Shown piece after piece: positions 60,464 to 64,000 of a stretch of 64,000 nt of DNA. The stretch spans positions 54,047 to 118,046 of the forward strand of contig CAVUYQ010000013.1 of assembly GCA_963745765.1 (NCBI GenBank), written 5' to 3'. The notes under the pieces are model-generated. The model did not search any database, was not told where the DNA came from, and saw only the letters and a program-made list of their open reading frames with translations. Every line of letters starts with the position of its first letter. Within the stretch, counting starts at the first letter, position 1. Origin of the DNA: Ww85 sp963745765 (GTDB taxonomy: Bacteria; Desulfobacterota; Desulfobulbia; Desulfobulbales; Desulfocapsaceae). Both the position numbers and the translations under genes were made by a program.

Positions 60464-61141
60464 ATGACGTTGCAAATAATTGGGGCTGGCATGGGTAGAA
60501 CCGGGACAGCTTCATTGAAGGTCGCTATTGAAGCACTAAATATTGGTCGTTGCTATCACATGAGTGAAGTTCTGAAAAACCCTGAGTGGACAAACAACTG
60601 GATAAATGTAGCTGAAGGAAACGTAGACTGGGACAAAATATTCAGAGGATATTCTGCAACCGTCGACAATCCTGGGTGCAATTATTGGAAGGAACTTGCG
60701 AGCTACTATCCAGATGCGAAGGTTATCCTGACAGTTCGTGATGCAAACAGTTGGTTTGATTCAACCAATGAGACAATTCACTCTGTTGCATTTGCAAACT
60801 TTATTAAAAATTCTCCGTTTGGAGAAATGGTGCAAAAAACCATTTGGGATGTAATGGAGAATCGTATGCAGGATAGGGAGTATATGGTCGAGTTTTTTAC
60901 AAAACGTACAACAGAAATAATTAATTCAATCGCTTCAGAAAGGCTCCTTGTCTATCAGGTTAGTGAAGGCTGGAAGCCACTGTGTGAATTTCTCGAGGTA
61001 CCAGTGCCCAATTTTGATTTTCCGCGCATCAACAGTCGAGATGAAACCAAAGCATTGCTATCAGGCCTAATGGCTGCTAGTAGAGATCAACTCAGTGAGG
61101 ATGCTATGGTGAAGGTCGGTCGCGAACTACATGGAGATTGA
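60464..61141 (+). CDS. Sulfotransferase-family protein
   Basis: An intact 225-aa protein. IIGAGMGRTGTASLKVAIEAL is the PAPS 5'-phosphosulfate loop of the Sulfotransfer_4-type family, and KVILTVRDANSWFDST is the second (3'-phosphate) motif with its Arg and Ser. The middle WKELASYYPDAKVI is typical. It transfers sulfate from PAPS to an unknown small molecule or lipid. It has GGAG eight bases upstream of ATG. It stands alone between direct repeats A and B. Confidence 0.88.
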   Translation: MTLQIIGAGMGRTGTASLKVAIEALNIGRCYHMSEVLKNPEWTNNWINVAEGNVDWDKIFRGYSATVDNPGCNYWKELASYYPDAKVILTVRDANSWFDSTNETIHSVAFANFIKNSPFGEMVQKTIWDVMENRMQDREYMVEFFTKRTTEIINSIASERLLVYQVSEGWKPLCEFLEVPVPNFDFPRINSRDETKALLSGLMAASRDQLSEDAMVKVGRELHGD

Positions 61142-61330
61142 TTTGAAAACCATGTACGAATTAAATTTCCATTGGACGTTAAGGTAACAGAAAATGCCTA
61201 TCAAACGTGACTGGTTTAAATTTTTGGCGCCGGACCTCCTTATGGTCAGCCGCTGTTTGGGGCGTTAATATTTTCACATCGAAGGTCTGCATATCTCAAC
61301 AATCCGCTGACTGTAGATTTCAAACTGTGA

Positions 61331-61398
61331 GGTTAAAGTTTTGACCAGATCAAGGTGATCATTCAATCTTCCCAGCCAAACCCGAACCATATCAGGAA
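61331..61398 (+). repeat. 66-bp direct repeat, copy B
   Basis: GGTTAAAGTTTTGACCAGAT...GATCATTCAATCTTCCCAGCC...CCCGAACC. It lies 190 bases after the sulfotransferase stop and 228 bases before the YHS gene. Upstream of it a CAAACTGTGA segment is shared with copy C (CAAACTGTAT). Confidence 0.87.
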
Positions 61399-61625
61399 GA
61401 AGCTCAATATCTGGGTTTGAATTAATGATAAAGATTTTCAAATGACATCTAAATGTGCGCCGGATAGTGCTACAATTAATTCGGTATCCCACTTAAAATT
61501 GGCAGAAATCTTTCAAAATAATTTGGACCATTTCTCAATTTTCAGCCGGTGGTCCCTTGCGAACAGGAAATTAAATTATACTGTTGAATAAGTGGGCTGG
61601 TTGCAAATACATTAAGGAGCGAATA

Positions 61626-62084
61626 ATGAAATTATGGACAGTTCTTGCCAAATATCCCCCCCTCATTTTTGTCGTTCTTCTGATTCTTATCAGCTTCGGA
61701 AAAAACATTACCATGGCGACAGAACCAAAAATAGCCATCAAAAAATATGATCCAGTTGCCTATTTTACCGAAAGCAAGGCGGTACATGGAACGGATGCAT
61801 TTACCTTTTCCTACCATGACATGATCTGGTATTTTTCAAGCCAGAAAAACCATGACCTCTTTGCTGCAGATCCGCATGCATACGCCCCACAGTATGACGG
61901 TTATTGTGCCTGGGCGATGACCGAGTCTAGGCTCGCCATCACTGATCCGGAGGTATGGAAGATCGTCGATGGTAAATTGTACCTGAACTGCAGCAGGGCT
62001 GCCTACGAGAAATGGATCAGAGATATTCCCTCTCACATAAAAATGGCGGATCGTATCTGGGCAGAGAAGTATGCCGGAAAATGA
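61626..62084 (+). CDS. Exported YHS-domain protein
   Basis: A 152-aa protein starting at ATG 61626 with AAGGAG upstream (an ATG at 61584 in the same frame lacks one). The N-terminal helix (LIFVVLLILISFG) is a signal anchor or signal peptide. A YHS-type domain follows: KYDPVAYFTESKAVHGTDAF, YHDMIWYFSSQKNHDLFAADPHAYAPQYDGYCAWAM, KLYLNCSRAAYEKW. YHS domains bind metals in other proteins; stand-alone exported members have unknown roles. It is flanked by repeats B and C. Confidence 0.85.
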   Translation: MKLWTVLAKYPPLIFVVLLILISFGKNITMATEPKIAIKKYDPVAYFTESKAVHGTDAFTFSYHDMIWYFSSQKNHDLFAADPHAYAPQYDGYCAWAMTESRLAITDPEVWKIVDGKLYLNCSRAAYEKWIRDIPSHIKMADRIWAEKYAGK

Positions 62085-62278
62085 GGCTTGACTTGTTCGA
62101 TTGCCAGAAATCAAAAAGTAAATGGCGACGGAGAATGCTGAGATGTTGAGAACATACTGCCGATGCTGAACGTCAAACTAAACATTCTGAGATGGTATGG
62201 AATAAACGGACATTAACCTCGCCAATCATAAGTCCAAACACTCATCAATACATTCCAACTTAAACTACAAACTGTATG

Positions 62279-62346
62279 GGTTAAAGTTTTGACCAGATCA
62301 CGGCGATCATTCAACCTTCCCAGCCAAATCCGACCCCTATCCGGAA
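62279..62346 (+). repeat. 66-bp direct repeat, copy C
   Basis: GGTTAAAGTTTTGACCAGATC...GCGATCATTCAACCTTCCCA...AATCCGACCCC. It lies 195 bases after the YHS gene stop and 364 bases before the desaturase-type start. The rest of the gap to 62709 holds no other feature that I can support. Confidence 0.87.
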
Positions 62347-62709
62347 ACATTTAAACTTGGGATACGATTATCTGACCGAGGGTTGCCATGGGACACCCTT
62401 ACCCACTGCACAGACTGGATGCAGGTGAACGGTTTAGGAAAAAGAATAAATAAATAGAACAACCACCTCTTCGCTTCAGAAAGATCGGTAGACAATCGCG
62501 CGCTTGTACTTACCGTTGTTCAGGACGCGTTAGCGTGCTCTTTTAACTCCATTGGTACAAAAACAGGATCATCGCCACATCAAGAAGCCGTAAAGGGATA
62601 TGGTATATCACCGATCGCGTCTCGTCAGGACATGTCTGAAGCCTGTGGTCCGGGGCGCAGGTACTTGGATTGGAAACGAGCAGACACAACCGACTGGGGA
62701 AGTTTGACT

Positions 62710-63291
62710 ATGCAATCCAAAAGCATGCTTGATACTTTGTTGAGCGCTCTATCGAAACTGTCCAAGACGCCGCTGAATTACTGGGCAGAGTTCGCTGTCG
62801 ATATCCCCCTCGGTGCTGCACTGATCTTTGCTGGTTTACGGAAAAATGAACTTGGTTCCATTGCAGTTGTTCTAACCATCCTGCTTGGCCTTTTTTTCTT
62901 CAGTATTATTGAATACTCATTTCACCGCTGGCTGTTTCACGGATCAGTGCAGATCATGGTACAGGGTCACCGTGCGCATCACGAAAATCCGTTGGGCTAC
63001 GATTCTTTACCGTTCTTCTTACCGGCGTTGGTACTGCCGGCACTTGCAGGTGTATTTGTCTTGCTTATGCCTGCAAACTATGCCTTTCTGTTGACAGGGA
63101 TTATTGCTCTGAGCTACGTTGTCTATGGTCTGAGTCACTTCACCATCCACCACCATATTTTTCATAGCGTTCTTGCTCGAAACTGGGCTGCCAATCATCA
63201 CATTCATCACTATCACAACGATGCGAACTTTGGTGTTACAACGCCACTATGGGATAGATTGTTTAAAACAAGCTACAAAAGACCACTTTAG
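62710..63291 (+). CDS. Sterol desaturase/fatty acid hydroxylase superfamily protein
   Basis: A 193-aa integral membrane protein with four helices and the histidine boxes of the superfamily: HRWLFH, HRAHH, HHHIFHS and NHHIHHYH, which hold the di-iron centre. Such enzymes hydroxylate or desaturate lipids using O2. The ATG at 62710 follows GGGGAAG; the frame is open to an ATG at 62632, but that extension is not family-like. An O2-using enzyme in a likely anaerobe would fit acquisition by transfer. It ends the repeat-associated set; no fourth repeat follows. Confidence 0.87.
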   Translation: MQSKSMLDTLLSALSKLSKTPLNYWAEFAVDIPLGAALIFAGLRKNELGSIAVVLTILLGLFFFSIIEYSFHRWLFHGSVQIMVQGHRAHHENPLGYDSLPFFLPALVLPALAGVFVLLMPANYAFLLTGIIALSYVVYGLSHFTIHHHIFHSVLARNWAANHHIHHYHNDANFGVTTPLWDRLFKTSYKRPL

Positions 63292-63294
63292 GAG

Positions 63295-63351
63295 CTTTAC
63301 GGCTTCTTCTTTGAACTCTTTTGTATAGCTACGTCGCTTTTTCTTAGTCAT
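63295..63351 (-). mobile_element. IS3-type orfA 5' fragment
   Basis: On the minus strand, GGAGGTGTTCA precedes an ATG at 63351 opening MTKKKRRSYTKEFKEEAVKL, the start of IS3-family OrfA (Tnp helix-turn-helix). It is cut after 19 codons next to the desaturase-type gene stop. Confidence 0.65.
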
Positions 63352-63436
63352 TGAACACCTCCAGAATGATGAGTAATTCACTCTTAAAAAGTGCCCATTT
63401 AAGCCCTGCCTGTCAATAAGCATCAAAAATTGCCCC

Positions 63437-63570
63437 CTATTTTAAAAAATCAGGTCCCCCCTTAATTCTCCAACTCTCATTTCCGGTTTCTATAATGTCG
63501 CAATGATGGGTCAAGCTATCGATCAGCGCGGTACTCATTTTGGCGTCTGTTACCTCTTCTAGTTGTCATT
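63437..63570 (-). mobile_element. IS21-type istB 3' fragment
   Basis: The minus-strand frame TDAKMSTALIDSLTHHCDII and ETGNESWRIK is the conserved C-terminus of IstB, the ATP-binding helper of IS21 elements. The stop is TAG at 63437. The rest of the gene is absent. Confidence 0.7.
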
Positions 63571-63743
63571 TAGTTGTCATTTTGGCTGAAATTCGGTGAT
63601 TTCCGTTGATTTCAACTGCAATGACGTAATACACCAGAAGCATATATATGTACACGTTATTACGTGCATTTTATTTTGATATCAGACGAACTCAAGAAGT
63701 GTTGCCCAGTTGCTAAATGGGGCTTTGTTCGAACCGGGGTGTC

Positions 63744-63771
63744 GGGGGTTCGAAACCCTCCGGGCATACCA
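63744..63771 (+). other. tRNA-like 3' end (T-arm plus CCA)
   Basis: GGGGG-TTCGAAA-CCCTC forms a 5-bp T-arm with a 7-base loop close to the TTCRANY consensus, followed by a 7-base acceptor strand CGGGCAT and ACCA. No matching 5' acceptor strand or anticodon arm is upstream, so it is not a full tRNA. It may be an attachment-site copy left by an integrated element. Confidence 0.35.
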
Positions 63772-64000
63772 CTTAAGAACAACAATTAAGTATACTGTCC
63801 CAGTGCTGTCTCAGCAGTGATACTGTCCCCGTAATTTTCCCGTAATTTTCTCTCTTACGGACTATACCTGATCCCCTTTTTCATCTCGATAACGGATGTA
63901 AATAAAACTGCCGCAGCACATCCTCGATCAGCATTTTTTTCTATCCCGTAAACCGGTTTTGTCAGCCACTATTTACCTGCACTCATGATGGTCTCAAGGG
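63772..64000. other. Unassigned right end
   Basis: No gene is supported. A short direct repeat CCCGTAATTTTC occurs twice at about 63826-63850, and CTGTCCC twice at about 63799 and 63823. Confidence 0.4.

Noticed and set aside
60221..62346. Integron attC sites
   Set aside because: The repeats lack recognisable RYYYAAC/GTTRRRY core pairs and are not clearly palindromic over their length, so I call them direct repeats only.
63714..63771. Complete tRNA gene
   Set aside because: Only the T-arm and 3' acceptor strand are present; no 5' acceptor partner or anticodon stem could be found.
1..64000. CRISPR array
   Set aside because: No run of regularly spaced short repeats with unique spacers and no cas-like genes were seen.

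Overview
The window looks like a chromosomal segment of a Gram-negative bacterium, probably a marine or sediment Desulfobacterota (deltaproteobacterial, Desulfobulbales-like) organism. The basis is an outer-membrane lipid-transport pair (LetA/LetB type), a TRAP transporter with a TatT lipoprotein, a Wzm/Wzt-type polysaccharide exporter with GbsR-like regulator, and protein sequence character. The taxonomic call is inference; there is no rRNA gene here.

Layout. (1) 0-11.4 kb: an intact, moderately GC-rich housekeeping block: letB-like and letA-like genes (minus), prmA, rsmE, a hypoxanthine phosphoribosyltransferase, a DUF423 protein, a gamma-carbonic-anhydrase-like protein and a TRAP operon. 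(2) 11.6-25.9 kb: envelope and glycan genes: TatT lipoprotein, a lipoprotein plus a large exported protein, a flippase-like/TolB-propeller fusion, UDP-glucuronate decarboxylase, a HAD protein, a secreted nucleoside hydrolase, a polytopic membrane protein and two glycosyltransferases. Most carry one or more reading-frame breaks. (3) 26-40 kb: an AT-richer surface-polysaccharide locus with GbsR-like regulator, ABC-2 permease and ATPase, FkbM, TylF and class I methyltransferases, at least six glycosyltransferases and an SDR protein, also rich in frameshifts. One glycosyltransferase is split by a 263-bp MITE-like element found again at 50.4 kb. (4) 40-55 kb: a mobile-element graveyard (IS5, IS1634, two IS1595, IS630, IS1380, and IS91 split by IS200). 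Inside it lies a decayed minus-strand signalling cluster: PilZ, receiver-kinase-receiver, HDOD-GAF-kinase. (5) 55-60 kb: two tiny minus-strand ORFs divergent from an intact 1069-aa ATPase/TPR/BTAD regulator, then a broken tyrosine integrase. (6) 60-63.3 kb: three intact genes (sulfotransferase, YHS protein, sterol-desaturase-type hydroxylase), each preceded by the same ~66-bp direct repeat placed 190-212 nt after the previous stop codon. The right end holds IS3 and IS21 remnants and a tRNA-like 3' end.

How genes work together. letA/letB would form an inter-membrane lipid conduit. The TRAP genes plus TatT form a TPR-associated (TPAT-like) uptake system. The 17-40 kb genes make, modify and export a surface glycan. 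The repeat-associated trio is the most unusual arrangement: it resembles a cassette array beside an integrase fragment, although the repeats do not match integron attC cores by eye. The many single-nucleotide frame breaks may be real decay or assembly error, and this cannot be settled from the sequence alone.
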